In this document: positions 5,749 to 13,071 of the stretch, one piece after another
Position numbering within the stretch: the first letter of the stretch is position 1
How the letters are laid out: each line of letters starts with the position of its first letter
NCBI GenBank assembly: GCA_022563275.1
Contig: JADFNR010000083.1
Span: forward strand, 1-15,120
Length of the DNA: 15,120 nt
Direction: 5' to 3'
Source of the DNA: Chloroflexota bacterium
Lineage (GTDB): Bacteria; Chloroflexota; Dehalococcoidia; UBA3495
Position numbers and translations under genes: made by a program
Notes under the pieces: generated by a model
What the model was told of the DNA's origin: nothing
The model's database searches: none
The model's input: only the letters and a program-made list of their open reading frames with translations

Positions 5749-7641
5749 TCATTCCTCCCATGCTTCCAGCTTCCGCTCCAGTTCGGCCTGTGTCCGCGAA
5801 TGCTCCTCGGCCAGGCGCGTCATCTCGTCAACGTCCTGGCCAAGGGTCGCTTCCTGCAATTGTTCTTCGATCTTCTCGAGCCGGTCTTCCAGGTCAACGA
5901 TGACCTGTTCCATGTCGACCACTGGCGCCGCCGGGTTCCGGCGTTTCGGACCTTGGGACCTTACCGGTTGCGGGCGTGGGCGCGGCTTAGCTTTTTCTTG
6001 CACCCGGGCCGCCGCCGCAATGGCTTCGGATTCCCGTTGGGCCTGGGACCATTCCTCAAACGTGCCTGGGAAGACGTTGACCTCGCCATCCGCCGCAACC
6101 AACAGGGATTCGGCGAGCAGCGAAACAAGGTGGCGGTCGTGGGACACCAACAGTATGGTGCCCGGATAGCCCAACAGGACCTGCTCCAAAGCCTCCCTGC
6201 TTGGGATGTCGAAATGGGTGGTGGGCTCGTCCAGGACCAGCAGGTTCGGCTCCGTGACCAGCAGCCGGGCCAACGCCAAGCGGCTCTTCTCGCCCCCACT
6301 GCAGGCCCCAACCTCCCGAAACACGTCGTCGCCCTGGAACAGGAACCGGGCCAGATAGGACCGGGCCTGTTCAAAGGGCATATTCTTGATCTCCAAGAAG
6401 GATTCCAAAACGGTTTGTTCATCCACCAGAGCGTCCGATCCCTGGCTGTAGTAGCCAACCTTGACGTTTTGGCCCAGGGCCACCGAGCCTTCCAGGGGCG
6501 GGAGCATCCCCAGCACGGTCTTGATGAAGGTGGTCTTGCCGGTCCCGTTATCTCCGATCACCGCCGTCCGGGAGCCCCGCGCCAGTTTCAGGTCGGGGAC
6601 CCGGAGCAGTTCCGTGGTCCCGCCGCCGTCGGTATATCCGACTCTCAACCTACTGGTGCTAAGGACCACCTGTCCGGTACGGCTGGCTGGAGCAGAAGAT
6701 AGCGATATCGACCGGTCTGAGTCGGGACGGTCGATGCGCTCCAATCTCCGCAGGCGGGTTTCCCGCCCTTTGGCCTCCCGTGAACGCTGGCCGGCGCGGT
6801 ACCGGTCGATGAACGACTGTTCCTTGGCGATGAATTCCTGCTGCGCCTCAAATTCCTTGGCCTGGCGCAGGTCGCGCTCGGCTTTCAGGACCCGGTATTT
6901 GGAGAAGTTGCCGGGGAAGACGTTCATGCGGCCATGGTCGATCTCCCAGATGTGCGTGGCCATCGCATCCAGGAAATACCGGTCGTGGGAGACCACCACC
7001 ACCGCCGGGGCGAAGTGGGTCAGGTAGCCCTCCAACCAGGTGACTCCCTTGAGATCAAGGTAGTTGGTGGGCTCGTCCAACACCAGCAGGTCCGGGTTGC
7101 CCAGGAGGGCTCTGGCCAGCGCCGCCCGGGTCCGTTCGCCGCCGCTGGCTGACGATGCCAGCGAGTCCAGGGTCTCCGGCCCCAGCCCAAGGCCGTCCAC
7201 CATCCTTTCCACATCGCGTTCGTAGGTGTACCCGCCCAGGGCTTCGTACTGTTCCAAAAGGGCGGCATAACGGCGGCCGGATTCTTCCGAATCACCGGAG
7301 CCGCCATCTTGGGCATCCGGTTGCCGGGAAGCGGCCTCCAGGGCCTTCTCCAAAGACCTGACTTGATCAAAGGCGGTCAACACCTCTTCCCGGAGCGTGC
7401 CCGTGAAGGTCGATTGGGGGTCCTGGGGTACATAGCCGATGCGAAGGCCCTTGGAGCGGGCGACCTTCCCTTCGCTGGGGTCCTGCTGCCCCACCAGCAC
7501 CCTCAGCAGGGAAGTCTTGCCACCCCCGTTGGGGCCGACGATGCCGATGCGGGCCCGTTCATTGATATTCAGGTCCACGCCTGAAAATATGATGTCGGCG
7601 CCGTAATGGACGGCCAGACCAGAGGTGGAAACCAGAGGCAT
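5749..7641 (-). CDS. ABC-F family ATPase (ribosome-associated, tandem ABC domains)
   Basis: A 630-residue protein with two ABC ATPase domains and no membrane segments: the ABC-F class, which binds the ribosomal E site (EttA, Uup, YfmR and antibiotic-protection relatives). ABC1: Walker A GPNGGGKT (36-43), signature SGGER (166-170), Walker B LLVLDEP (185-191). The charged, helical interdomain linker spans about 250-320. ABC2: GDNGTGKT (363-370), SGGEK (448-452), LLVLDEP (467-473). The second Walker B continues TTHFD where TNHLD is usual. A proline/arginine-rich hinge (about 550-575) leads to a C-terminal coiled coil (575-630), as in Uup-type members. Start: ATG 7641. An in-frame ATG at 7713 would add 24 residues encoded by an intergenic hairpin and is rejected. 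The subfamily (housekeeping versus drug protection) is not resolvable by eye. Confidence 0.9.
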   Translation of the reverse strand: MPLVSTSGLAVHYGADIIFSGVDLNINERARIGIVGPNGGGKTSLLRVLVGQQDPSEGKVARSKGLRIGYVPQDPQSTFTGTLREEVLTAFDQVRSLEKALEAASRQPDAQDGGSGDSEESGRRYAALLEQYEALGGYTYERDVERMVDGLGLGPETLDSLASSASGGERTRAALARALLGNPDLLVLDEPTNYLDLKGVTWLEGYLTHFAPAVVVVSHDRYFLDAMATHIWEIDHGRMNVFPGNFSKYRVLKAERDLRQAKEFEAQQEFIAKEQSFIDRYRAGQRSREAKGRETRLRRLERIDRPDSDRSISLSSAPASRTGQVVLSTSRLRVGYTDGGGTTELLRVPDLKLARGSRTAVIGDNGTGKTTFIKTVLGMLPPLEGSVALGQNVKVGYYSQGSDALVDEQTVLESFLEIKNMPFEQARSYLARFLFQGDDVFREVGACSGGEKSRLALARLLVTEPNLLVLDEPTTHFDIPSREALEQVLLGYPGTILLVSHDRHLVSLLAESLLVAADGEVNVFPGTFEEWSQAQRESEAIAAAARVQEKAKPRPRPQPVRSQGPKRRNPAAPVVDMEQVIVDLEDRLEKIEEQLQEATLGQDVDEMTRLAEEHSRTQAELERKLEAWEE

Positions 7642-7677
7642 GGGGCGAGTGGGTCTCCCGTGGCAAGTTAGTTGCTG

Positions 7678-7714
7678 AATGAGGTGGCCATCGTTACCCG
7701 ATGGCCACCTCATT
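7678..7714 (-). terminator. Perfect hairpin between metE-like and ABC-F genes
   Basis: A 16-bp perfect stem (7678-7693 with 7699-7714) around a 5-nt loop, core GAGGTGGCCATCG. It lies 28 bp beyond the metE-like stop and 37 bp before the ABC-F start, so it probably terminates the former. It lacks a U-tract. The predicted ABC-F promoter would start transcription within it, so it could also act as a 5' leader structure. Confidence 0.55.
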
Positions 7715-7716
7715 TA

Positions 7717-7746
7717 ACTATAACTGAAACTGGGCGCCCCAGTTAA
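7717..7746 (-). promoter_or_regulatory. Possible promoter of the ABC-F gene
   Basis: Minus strand: TTAACT (7741-7746, 4 of 6 to TTGACA) overlaps the metE-like stop codon. After an 18-bp spacer comes TATAGT (7717-7722, 5 of 6 to TATAAT). A start near 7710 would give a leader of about 70 nt before the ABC-F ATG. Confidence 0.35.
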
Positions 7747-8906
7747 CCAAAAAGCTGGTTGCTGGCGATCCTTGCGCCCTCCGAAAGCGCCTGCAACTTG
7801 GCCCACACTATCGACGGATGCAATCGTGGGTTCAGCGCGCGTTGGGAGAACCCGCAATCGGTGCCCGCGACCACGTTTTCCGGACCCACCAGGCCGGCGA
7901 AATTGGTGATCCGCTGCGCCACCAATTCCGGGTGTTCGATGTGGTTGGTGGAGTGGGATATGACACCCGGCACCAAGACCTTGCCATCGGGCAGCTTCAC
8001 GTCCTCCCATAGCTTCCATTCGTGCTCGTGACGCGGGTTGGCCGCCTCGATGGAATAACCGCCGGCATTCACCCTCAACACCAGGTCCACGATGTCTTTC
8101 AGCGGAATATCCGTGGAATGGGGCCCGTGCCAACTGCCCCAACAGATGTGATACCTGATCTTTTCCTCTGGGATCCCGGCCAGGGCATGATTCAGGGCGT
8201 CTATCTTGATTGCGGCTGATTTCCGGTACTCCGCCAAGCTCAACGCCGGGACCTGCATGTCCCAGGTATCGGGCAGTCCTGGATCGTCTATCTGCAGCAG
8301 GAACCCCGCGTCCACGATGGCCTTGTACTCCTCTTTAATCGCATCTGCGATAGCGTAGAGGAAGGCTTCCTCATCTGGGTAATAGCGGTTCTGGCCCCGG
8401 CCGAAAGTGCCGGGGGAGATGGCCGGCAAAAAAGCCTCTTCGGTGGCGACTCCGTTCAAAGCCGACTTGAAATTCTGGATGTCTTGTTGGATCAGCGCGT
8501 GGCCGGTATAAGAGATCGGGCCGGTACACAAAGGTTGCCTTTTCGGCCCGCTATCGCCCTCGGTCTGGTAGTAGGCGGCATAAAATTCGGGAAACGCCTC
8601 TTCGTCCCTTCTGGGCGCGCGCCGCCTCTCGTCAGGCTGTATCTGCACCAACTCGAACCCGGCCAGGCGGTCATTCCCGTAGAGCAGGAACCCAGTCTTG
8701 CTCTGCTCGCCATCGCTGACGATATCCACTCCGGCGTCCGCTTGCTGCCGCACAACTTCCGAGACGGCGCTCCGCACTTGACTGGTCATTTCGGATTCGT
8801 CGTAGGGTTCCCCGTCCAGATACGACTTGATGACATCCCGGAGTCCAGAAGGCCGTGGTAGACTTCCGGCGTGGGTGGTGAGAATCCGGTCCGTGCTGCG
8901 TTTCAT
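7743..8906 (-). CDS. MetE-like (cobalamin-independent methionine synthase C-domain) zinc methyltransferase
   Basis: A 387-residue single-domain enzyme related to the catalytic C-terminal half of MetE (Meth_synt_2 family). Such enzymes use zinc to activate a thiol, classically homocysteine, for methyl transfer. It opens with THAGSLPRP (11-19), a family hallmark. The zinc ligand set is complete: His253 and Cys255 (HICWGSWHG), Glu287 (SIEAANPRHEHEW) and Cys351 (GTDCGF). The N-terminal MetE domain that helps bind folate is absent, and the ~50-residue segment around 70-120 looks lineage-specific. This resembles 'core MetE' and the broader methionine-synthase-II-like group, whose members use different methyl donors or substrates; epoxyalkane:CoM transferase is a distant relative. 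Start: ATG 8906 with AGGGGAA upstream; extension to 8972 has no ribosome site. Its substrate is not determined. Confidence 0.85.
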   Translation of the reverse strand: MKRSTDRILTTHAGSLPRPSGLRDVIKSYLDGEPYDESEMTSQVRSAVSEVVRQQADAGVDIVSDGEQSKTGFLLYGNDRLAGFELVQIQPDERRRAPRRDEEAFPEFYAAYYQTEGDSGPKRQPLCTGPISYTGHALIQQDIQNFKSALNGVATEEAFLPAISPGTFGRGQNRYYPDEEAFLYAIADAIKEEYKAIVDAGFLLQIDDPGLPDTWDMQVPALSLAEYRKSAAIKIDALNHALAGIPEEKIRYHICWGSWHGPHSTDIPLKDIVDLVLRVNAGGYSIEAANPRHEHEWKLWEDVKLPDGKVLVPGVISHSTNHIEHPELVAQRITNFAGLVGPENVVAGTDCGFSQRALNPRLHPSIVWAKLQALSEGARIASNQLFG

Positions 8907-8994
8907 TCCAATTCCCCTGTTCGATGTGGTTGATGATTCGTAGATTCCCGTGTCCAAAAACGGCTCCAGCATCTTACGCCCTTAGTAGGCCTGA

Positions 8995-9438
8995 TTGACG
9001 AAGATAAGACAACCCCGCTTCAAGATGGGCGCTATTCTCAGCCGGGTCCACAGATTCATCTATGTGCTGTTAAATGGCCGTTTTGTGTCTCGCCGGGGCA
9101 GCGCCCAGTTCCTTCTTCTGACCACCGAAGGACGCCGGTCCCACCGGATGAAAACCGTGCCGCTGTTATATCTGATACATCACAGAAGCCCTTCTGTTAT
9201 CGCTTCCAAAGGAGGAAGCCCCAAGGCGCCGGACTGGCTTTTGAATATCCGGGCCGAACCCAAAGTCAGGGTGCAGATCGGCGGCGTTCGCCAGGATGGG
9301 ACCGCGAGAATAGCATCGGATGAAGAAAGAGAAGAGCTCTGGCCAAGGTTTCTCGAATGCTACTCCGGCTATGCAGCCTACCAGGCCCGGACCTCCCGGC
9401 GCTTCCCAATCGTCATCATCACGCCGGCTGAGGATTGA
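8995..9438 (+). CDS. Deazaflavin (F420)-dependent nitroreductase-family protein
   Basis: A 147-residue protein of the Ddn/DUF385 fold, a split-beta-barrel family that uses F420H2 (less often FMN) to reduce quinones, nitro compounds or other electron-poor substrates. The conserved blocks are LLTTEGRRSHRMKTVPLLYL (41-60), SKGGSPKAPDWLLNIRAEPKV (71-91) and the C-terminal FPIVIITP (137-144). In characterised members the RxSG..R-T-PL block and the KGG..PxW block line the F420 phosphate and deazaflavin sites. Here the usual Gly after RxS is His50. Start is uncertain: TTG 8995 keeps a longer N-terminal helix and has AGG upstream, while ATG 9025 lacks any visible ribosome site. It is divergent from the metE-like gene with an 88-bp gap. 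F420 use is family knowledge and has not been shown for this gene. Confidence 0.82.
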   Translation: MTKIRQPRFKMGAILSRVHRFIYVLLNGRFVSRRGSAQFLLLTTEGRRSHRMKTVPLLYLIHHRSPSVIASKGGSPKAPDWLLNIRAEPKVRVQIGGVRQDGTARIASDEEREELWPRFLECYSGYAAYQARTSRRFPIVIITPAED

Positions 9439-9467
9439 CCCCGGTTTTCGACCGTTCCTCCAAGATG

Positions 9468-9473
9468 TATACT
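9468..9473 (+). promoter_or_regulatory. Possible -10 element before the VOC gene
   Basis: TATACT preceded directly by TG lies 44 bp upstream of the VOC start codon. The correctly spaced -35 position reads TTTTCG, which is weak. It would let the VOC gene be transcribed independently of the preceding deazaflavin-type gene. Confidence 0.3.
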
Positions 9474-9517
9474 TGACGGAGTTCCCAGAATCCGGAATTC
9501 GCAGGTAGGAGGGCCAC

Positions 9518-9961
9518 ATGTCCACCGAAACTCAGAGTCAGACCACGGTGCAATCCCAGGCGCTGGTCAAGATCACGGAGATGGACCACATCGTCTTGCG
9601 GAATAAAGACGTTGAGGTATCGCTCCGGTTCTACACCGAGGTCCTGGGCCTCAAGGCCGAGCGGGTGGAGAAATGGCGGGCCGGTGAGATCCGTTTCCCC
9701 TCGGCTAGGATCAACGCCGACACCATCATCGACTTCTTCGGCGCCGACCAGGAGCCCATCGGCAAAGACGGGGCCAAGAACCAAGACCATTTCTGCATGG
9801 TCATCGAGCCCACGAACATGGAAGAACTGAAATCGAAATTCGAAGCCATGGGCGTGGAGATCCAAGCGGGGCCGGGAAAGCGCTGGGGCTCTCACGGAGA
9901 CGGAATCTCGCTCTATATCTACGACCCGGACGACAACGTGGTGGAGCTGCGCCACTACTAG
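9518..9961 (+). CDS. VOC (glyoxalase/dioxygenase) superfamily protein
   Basis: A 147-residue two-module vicinal-oxygen-chelate protein. A short polar leader rich in Gln and Thr (residues 1-18) precedes the first beta-alpha-beta-beta-beta module, starting MDHIVLRN with His24. The second module starts NQDHFCMVIE with His91 and ends in DPDDNVVELRHY with Glu143. These are the usual metal-ligand positions of VOC enzymes; the fourth ligand is probably acidic Asp72 in TIIDFF. GGAGG stands 7 bp before ATG 9518, so the start is secure. It is followed after 40 bp by a rho-independent terminator. Members of this family include lactoylglutathione lyases, extradiol dioxygenases, epimerases and drug-binding proteins, and nothing here selects one. 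The closest style is the short 'virulence-type' VOC proteins. Confidence 0.85.
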   Translation: MSTETQSQTTVQSQALVKITEMDHIVLRNKDVEVSLRFYTEVLGLKAERVEKWRAGEIRFPSARINADTIIDFFGADQEPIGKDGAKNQDHFCMVIEPTNMEELKSKFEAMGVEIQAGPGKRWGSHGDGISLYIYDPDDNVVELRHY

Positions 9962-10001
9962 GATTCATTTAACTTGAACCGGCGCGGAACAAAATTGCAA
10001 G

Positions 10002-10037
10002 AAGTGGCCGATCTTTGGTTGATTGGCCACTTTTTTA
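10002..10037 (+). terminator. Rho-independent terminator after the VOC gene
   Basis: AAGTGGCCGATC (10002-10013) pairs with GATTGGCCACTT (10021-10032) through a 12-bp stem with one G-U pair and a 7-nt loop. A run of six Ts spans 10031-10036. This is the most canonical terminator in the window. Confidence 0.85.
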
Positions 10038-10056
10038 TTGGCCAAGGTGACGGCGG

Positions 10057-10761
10057 ATGACCGAGAGCTGGACCATCCCAGCCTACGATGTCCGGGAGAG
10101 CAAGCGGGCCCGGCAGGTGATCATCAAGGTGTCTCCCTGGTCGGGGCTGGAAGTGGTGGTGCCCGTTGGATTCGACCGGTCGGAGATTCCGGAGATCCTG
10201 CGAAAAAAGGCCGGCTGGATCAGAAAAAACCTGGAACGGACCCAACCGCCGGAAGAGCTTACGAGTCCGAAATCCATCAGTCTTGGATTGCTGGGTGAGA
10301 CTTGGCGCGCCGAATATTCCCGTTCTCCGGCCCGGCGTCTCAGCCTATCGGAGCAAGCTGGGAACGCGCTCTTGCTGACCGGCCCGGTGGACGACCCAGT
10401 CATCGTTGCCGCCTCGCTGAACCAGTGGCTCCAGGAGCGGGCGAAAGAGGTGTTGGTCCCGTGGCTGGACCGCCTGAGCGCGGAACTGTCGCTGCCATTC
10501 AGCCGGGCGGCTGTACGGCGGCAGAGGACCAAGTGGGGAAGCTGTTCCGCCGAGAAGTCCATCAGCCTGAACCGGAACCTGCTCTTTCTTCCAAAGTCGA
10601 TGGCCAGGTATGTGCTGGTCCACGAACTGTGCCACGGCCGCCGCCTGGACCATTCCAAGAGATTCTGGAGTCTCCTGGAGACATTCGAGCCCAACGCCCG
10701 CCAGACCGCGGCCAAGCTCAGGGAAGCGGCGCAATGGGTGCCTCGCTGGGCCCAAATCTAG
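10057..10761 (+). CDS. YgjP-type (DUF45) zinc metallopeptidase
   Basis: A 234-residue protein of the YgjP/WLM-type metallopeptidase family (DUF45), related to SprT. The N-terminal half is a beta-rich region with DVRESKRARQVIIKVSP. The C-terminal half carries RRQRTKWGSCSAEKSISLN (154-172), the family's KWGSC landmark, followed by the zinc site HELCH (His189, Glu190, His193) and the third ligand His199 in HSKRFW. Length matches the family (about 230-240). Start: ATG 10057 with AAGGTGA about six bases upstream. It lies just beyond the rho-independent terminator, so it has its own transcript or depends on read-through. Characterised relatives are few; in several bacteria the gene sits beside restriction systems, which is not the case here. 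It converges on the MFS gene with a 23-bp gap. Confidence 0.88.
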   Translation: MTESWTIPAYDVRESKRARQVIIKVSPWSGLEVVVPVGFDRSEIPEILRKKAGWIRKNLERTQPPEELTSPKSISLGLLGETWRAEYSRSPARRLSLSEQAGNALLLTGPVDDPVIVAASLNQWLQERAKEVLVPWLDRLSAELSLPFSRAAVRRQRTKWGSCSAEKSISLNRNLLFLPKSMARYVLVHELCHGRRLDHSKRFWSLLETFEPNARQTAAKLREAAQWVPRWAQI

Positions 10762-10784
10762 CTCCGGCGGCCCGAAGTCACGTT

Positions 10785-12020
10785 CTAAAACCGGCGGAGT
10801 TTGGGCACGAAGAGGGCCAGGATTATCACCATGATTATCCCGATCACGCCGGAGATAGCCGCAGTTGCCGGCGCGCCAAGCACTCCGGCCACCGCTCCTG
10901 CACCCAAGCTGCCAAAACCGTGGGCGTAGATCGCCAGGGTCCTGAGGCCCATGATCCGGCCGCGGAACTCGGGCTGGGCGGTCTTCATCAGGACCGTGAG
11001 TATCAGCACCAGGGTGGATGAGAACATCATCCCCGTGACCATCAGGATGCCCAGAGAGAGATAGAAGTTGGTCGAAGTGGCGAACACGATCATGGTCCCA
11101 TGCCAACCGACCACCGCCAGGATGCACAGCAGCCCGGTATGCCGCAGATTGGGTATCGACGCCCAGATCATGGACCCCACCAGGGCCCCGATGCCGAAGA
11201 ATGAGATGAGCAGGCCCAGTCCCACCGAGTCCCGGTCCAGAACGTCCCGGGCGAAGATGGGCATCAGCGTGGTATGGAATGAGAACCCGGTGATATTGAT
11301 GATGACCGCCACGACGAGGACCGACCAGAGCAGTTGCTGGGCTTTAACGTACCGCAGCCCCTGGACCACCGCCGTGAACACCGACTCCCGGTCCTGAGCG
11401 GAAGTCACCTTTATAGTGCCCATCATCAGGGCCGACAATCCACTGAGACAGTACAGAGCGGCCACCAAAACGTAGGCGCCCCCCGGACCGGCCAGCTCGA
11501 ACAGGATTCCCCCCAGGAGGGGTCCGGCCACCAACGCGAGGTTCATGCCCGCGTTGACCAAGGCCACTGCGTTGGGGATGCGGTCCTGTGAAACGCTATC
11601 CACCGCCAGGGACTGGGCGGTGGGCATCTGGAATATCCGCACCAGACCGGCGGCCAGGGTGATGATGAAGATGTGCCAGACCTCGATCCGGCCGGTGAAG
11701 ATCAGGGTCAGCATCAGTACGGCCAGGGACGCCAGCAGGACCTGGACGATGACCAGCAGGACCCGGCGGGGCACGATGTCGGCGGTGGCCCCGGCGAACA
11801 GGGCCAGGAAATTGAAGCCCATGCGGGCCGAAGCGGTGAGCCCAACCAGGAAGGGGGAATCGGTGAGGTTCAGCACGTACCACACCACCACCACCGTTTC
11901 CATCTGGGAAGCCATCCCGGCCAGGGTTATGGCGGACCAGACCAGGCCAAAGTTGCGCTCGCGTAGTATGGATATTGGGGAGGCCGCCCGGCCCAGATTA
12001 GCAACCAGGTTCAATTTCAC
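10785..12020 (-). CDS. MFS transporter, drug/siderophore exporter type (EntS-like)
   Basis: A 411-residue integral membrane protein with about 10-12 hydrophobic helices, in the DHA3/EntS-like branch of the major facilitator superfamily: proton-driven export of drugs or metabolites across the cytoplasmic membrane. The N-terminus RAASPISILRERNFGLVWSA is typical of this group. The loop between helices 2 and 3 has the motif-A-like GATADIVPRR (77-86). A second hydrophobic half begins after the cytoplasmic segment near VTSAQDRESVFTAVVQGLRYVKA. The start appears to be GTG at 12020; no ATG or Shine-Dalgarno is close, so the exact start is uncertain. It is a monocistronic minus-strand gene that converges with the YgjP gene. 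No regulator of the TetR or MarR type is adjacent. Substrate unknown. Confidence 0.85.
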   Translation of the reverse strand: MKLNLVANLGRAASPISILRERNFGLVWSAITLAGMASQMETVVVVWYVLNLTDSPFLVGLTASARMGFNFLALFAGATADIVPRRVLLVIVQVLLASLAVLMLTLIFTGRIEVWHIFIITLAAGLVRIFQMPTAQSLAVDSVSQDRIPNAVALVNAGMNLALVAGPLLGGILFELAGPGGAYVLVAALYCLSGLSALMMGTIKVTSAQDRESVFTAVVQGLRYVKAQQLLWSVLVVAVIINITGFSFHTTLMPIFARDVLDRDSVGLGLLISFFGIGALVGSMIWASIPNLRHTGLLCILAVVGWHGTMIVFATSTNFYLSLGILMVTGMMFSSTLVLILTVLMKTAQPEFRGRIMGLRTLAIYAHGFGSLGAGAVAGVLGAPATAAISGVIGIIMVIILALFVPKLRRF

Positions 12021-12197
12021 GGGTTGACGAAGAACCGGACGGGAGGCATACGGAAAATTAAACCGCCTTTCGAGATAGAGAGCGCCGTATCACGGAAACG
12101 GGCCTGGGAAAGAGTACCCCGCTCAGCGTGGGCTGTCCAATGAAACGGCCACGTTTCGAAACCGGCCCGGTCCCACCATCATAAAAATCACCCAACT

Positions 12198-12229
12198 GCG
12201 TAGGGGCACGGCATGCTGTGCCCCTACGC
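12198..12229. repeat. 32-bp near-perfect palindrome (REP-like)
   Basis: GCGTAGGGGCAC (12198-12209) and its exact complement (12218-12229) flank GGCATGCT, which is itself self-complementary except for one G-T position. The whole unit is a 32-bp palindrome with one mismatch pair. No U-tract follows and neither neighbour ends here, so a terminator role is unlikely. Similar GTAGGGGCACGGC-type palindromes recur between genes in Chloroflexota and cyanobacteria as far as I recall; only one copy is in this window. Confidence 0.65.
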
Positions 12230-12231
12230 TC

Positions 12232-12260
12232 CCGTCATCCAAGCGAAAGCTGAGATTCAG
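12232..12260 (+). repeat. Degenerate dispersed repeat, left copy
   Basis: This 29-bp stretch begins CCGTCATCCAAGCGAAAG. It resembles the common intergenic REP type with core CCGTCATTCC...GAAAGC...GGAATCCAG. A diverged copy in opposite orientation lies at 13072-13100; the last 16 bases agree at 13 positions by eye. It abuts the 32-bp palindrome, and the two may be one compound element. Confidence 0.5.
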
Positions 12261-12302
12261 GCAAGGCGGAACAAGAGGACTTATTTGAACCTGTAGGTAA
12301 AG

Positions 12303-12331
12303 TTGACGGCGCCATTAAGCGATAATACGAT
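12303..12331 (+). promoter_or_regulatory. Candidate promoter of the GNAT gene
   Basis: TTGACG (12303-12308, 5 of 6 to the -35 consensus) is separated by 17 bp from TACGAT (12326-12331, 4 of 6 to the -10). A start near 12338 gives a leader of about 48 nt. A perfect inverted repeat begins at exactly that point. Confidence 0.4.
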
Positions 12332-12337
12332 GGCTCT

Positions 12338-12352
12338 CCACGAATGTCGTGG
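12338..12352. promoter_or_regulatory. Inverted repeat at the GNAT transcription start (operator-like)
   Basis: CCACGA and TCGTGG form a perfect 6-bp dyad around ATG, immediately after the predicted -10 of the GNAT gene. The position would suit a repressor operator or a small leader hairpin. No regulator gene is adjacent. Confidence 0.25.
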
Positions 12353-12385
12353 TGATTCGCTTGGCACAATACTTAAGGAAATCTG

Positions 12386-12970
12386 ATGAGTTTTAATCCT
12401 GTGGTGTTGGAAGGGAAATACGTGCGGCTGGAACCCCTGGAAGGGCGTCACAGAGAAGGGCTTTGCCAAGCGATTTCAGATGGCGAACTGTGGAAGATAT
12501 TTGTGACCATCGTCCCCAGTCCGGGCGACATCGACAAGTTCCTGGCCAACGCGAAAAGCGCCCAAGAACGGGGTGATGGCTTGGCATTTGCAACGATCGC
12601 CAAAGGCGGCAACGATCAGATCGCAGGGTCGACGCGATTCATGAAGGCGGACCTGCCCAACAAACGTATTGAGATTGGGTTCACCTTTCTCGGCAAGACT
12701 TGGCAGAGGTCACCCATCAATACGGAAGCAAAATTGCTGATGCTCGCCCACGCATTTGAGACCTTGGAGTTAAACCGGGTTGAGTTGCTGACCGATTACC
12801 TGAACAATTCCTCGCGGCAGGCGATACTACGCCTCGGAGCCAAAGAAGAAGGGGTCCTGCGAAATCACATGGTGATGCCGGATGGGCGGGTAAGGGATTC
12901 GGTGATCTACAGCATCGTGAAGGGGGATTGGCCCGGGGTTAAGCAGAATCTAGAGCACAAGCTGGCCTAG
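12386..12970 (+). CDS. GNAT acetyltransferase, RimJ/RimL-like
   Basis: A 194-residue GNAT-family N-acetyltransferase that would transfer acetyl from acetyl-CoA to an amine (ribosomal protein N-terminus, antibiotic or small molecule). It begins VVLEGKYVRLEPLEGRH, as RimJ/RimL-type proteins do. The core strand RIEIGFTFLGKTWQ (94-107) is followed by the pantetheine-contact helix INTEAKLLMLAHAFETL (111-127). The C-terminal signature is LNNSSRQAILRLGAKEEGVLRNH (139-161) with G...RDSVIYSI. The usual Gly-x-Gly/Ala pyrophosphate loop after Gln107 is replaced by RSPINTEAK, as in several RimL relatives. Start: ATG 12386 with AAGGA about 9 bp upstream. The gene looks more AT-rich than its neighbours and is flanked by inverted copies of a short repeat, suggesting separate acquisition. 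Substrate unknown. Confidence 0.88.
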   Translation: MSFNPVVLEGKYVRLEPLEGRHREGLCQAISDGELWKIFVTIVPSPGDIDKFLANAKSAQERGDGLAFATIAKGGNDQIAGSTRFMKADLPNKRIEIGFTFLGKTWQRSPINTEAKLLMLAHAFETLELNRVELLTDYLNNSSRQAILRLGAKEEGVLRNHMVMPDGRVRDSVIYSIVKGDWPGVKQNLEHKLA

Positions 12971-13071
12971 CGTCCGTGTCCGGATAAAACATCGAGTGGA
13001 CCCTGGGTCATTCTGGCAAATGCGGGAAACCATGTTAATTGCCTTGGTGAAGCAACCCAACCGAGAATGCT

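Larger units (their letters stand above)
12021..12385. other. 365-bp intergenic region with palindromes and repeats
   Basis: The largest gap in the window, divergent between the MFS and GNAT genes. It holds no supported coding sequence. From left to right it contains a small GAAACG/CGTTTC inverted repeat (12142-12157) overlapping the palindrome GTTTCGAAAC (12153-12162), a near-perfect 32-bp palindrome, a degenerate dispersed repeat, a candidate GNAT promoter and a 15-bp inverted repeat at its expected start site. The left third (12021-12140) shows nothing recognisable. Confidence 0.6.

Noticed and set aside
5800..6702. 300-residue plus-strand frame opposite the ABC-F gene
   Set aside because: It is antisense to conserved ATPase motifs, with no domain and no ribosome site; a GC-rich antisense shadow.
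7642..7713. 24-residue N-terminal extension of the ABC-F protein starting at 7713
   Set aside because: The extension is encoded by an intergenic perfect hairpin and lacks a ribosome site; ABC-F proteins normally begin near the MPLVSTSGLAVHYG segment.
10762..10800. CTCCGGCGG / CCGGCGGAG near-inverted repeat between convergent genes
   Set aside because: Two mismatches in nine and a long loop; too weak to call a terminator.
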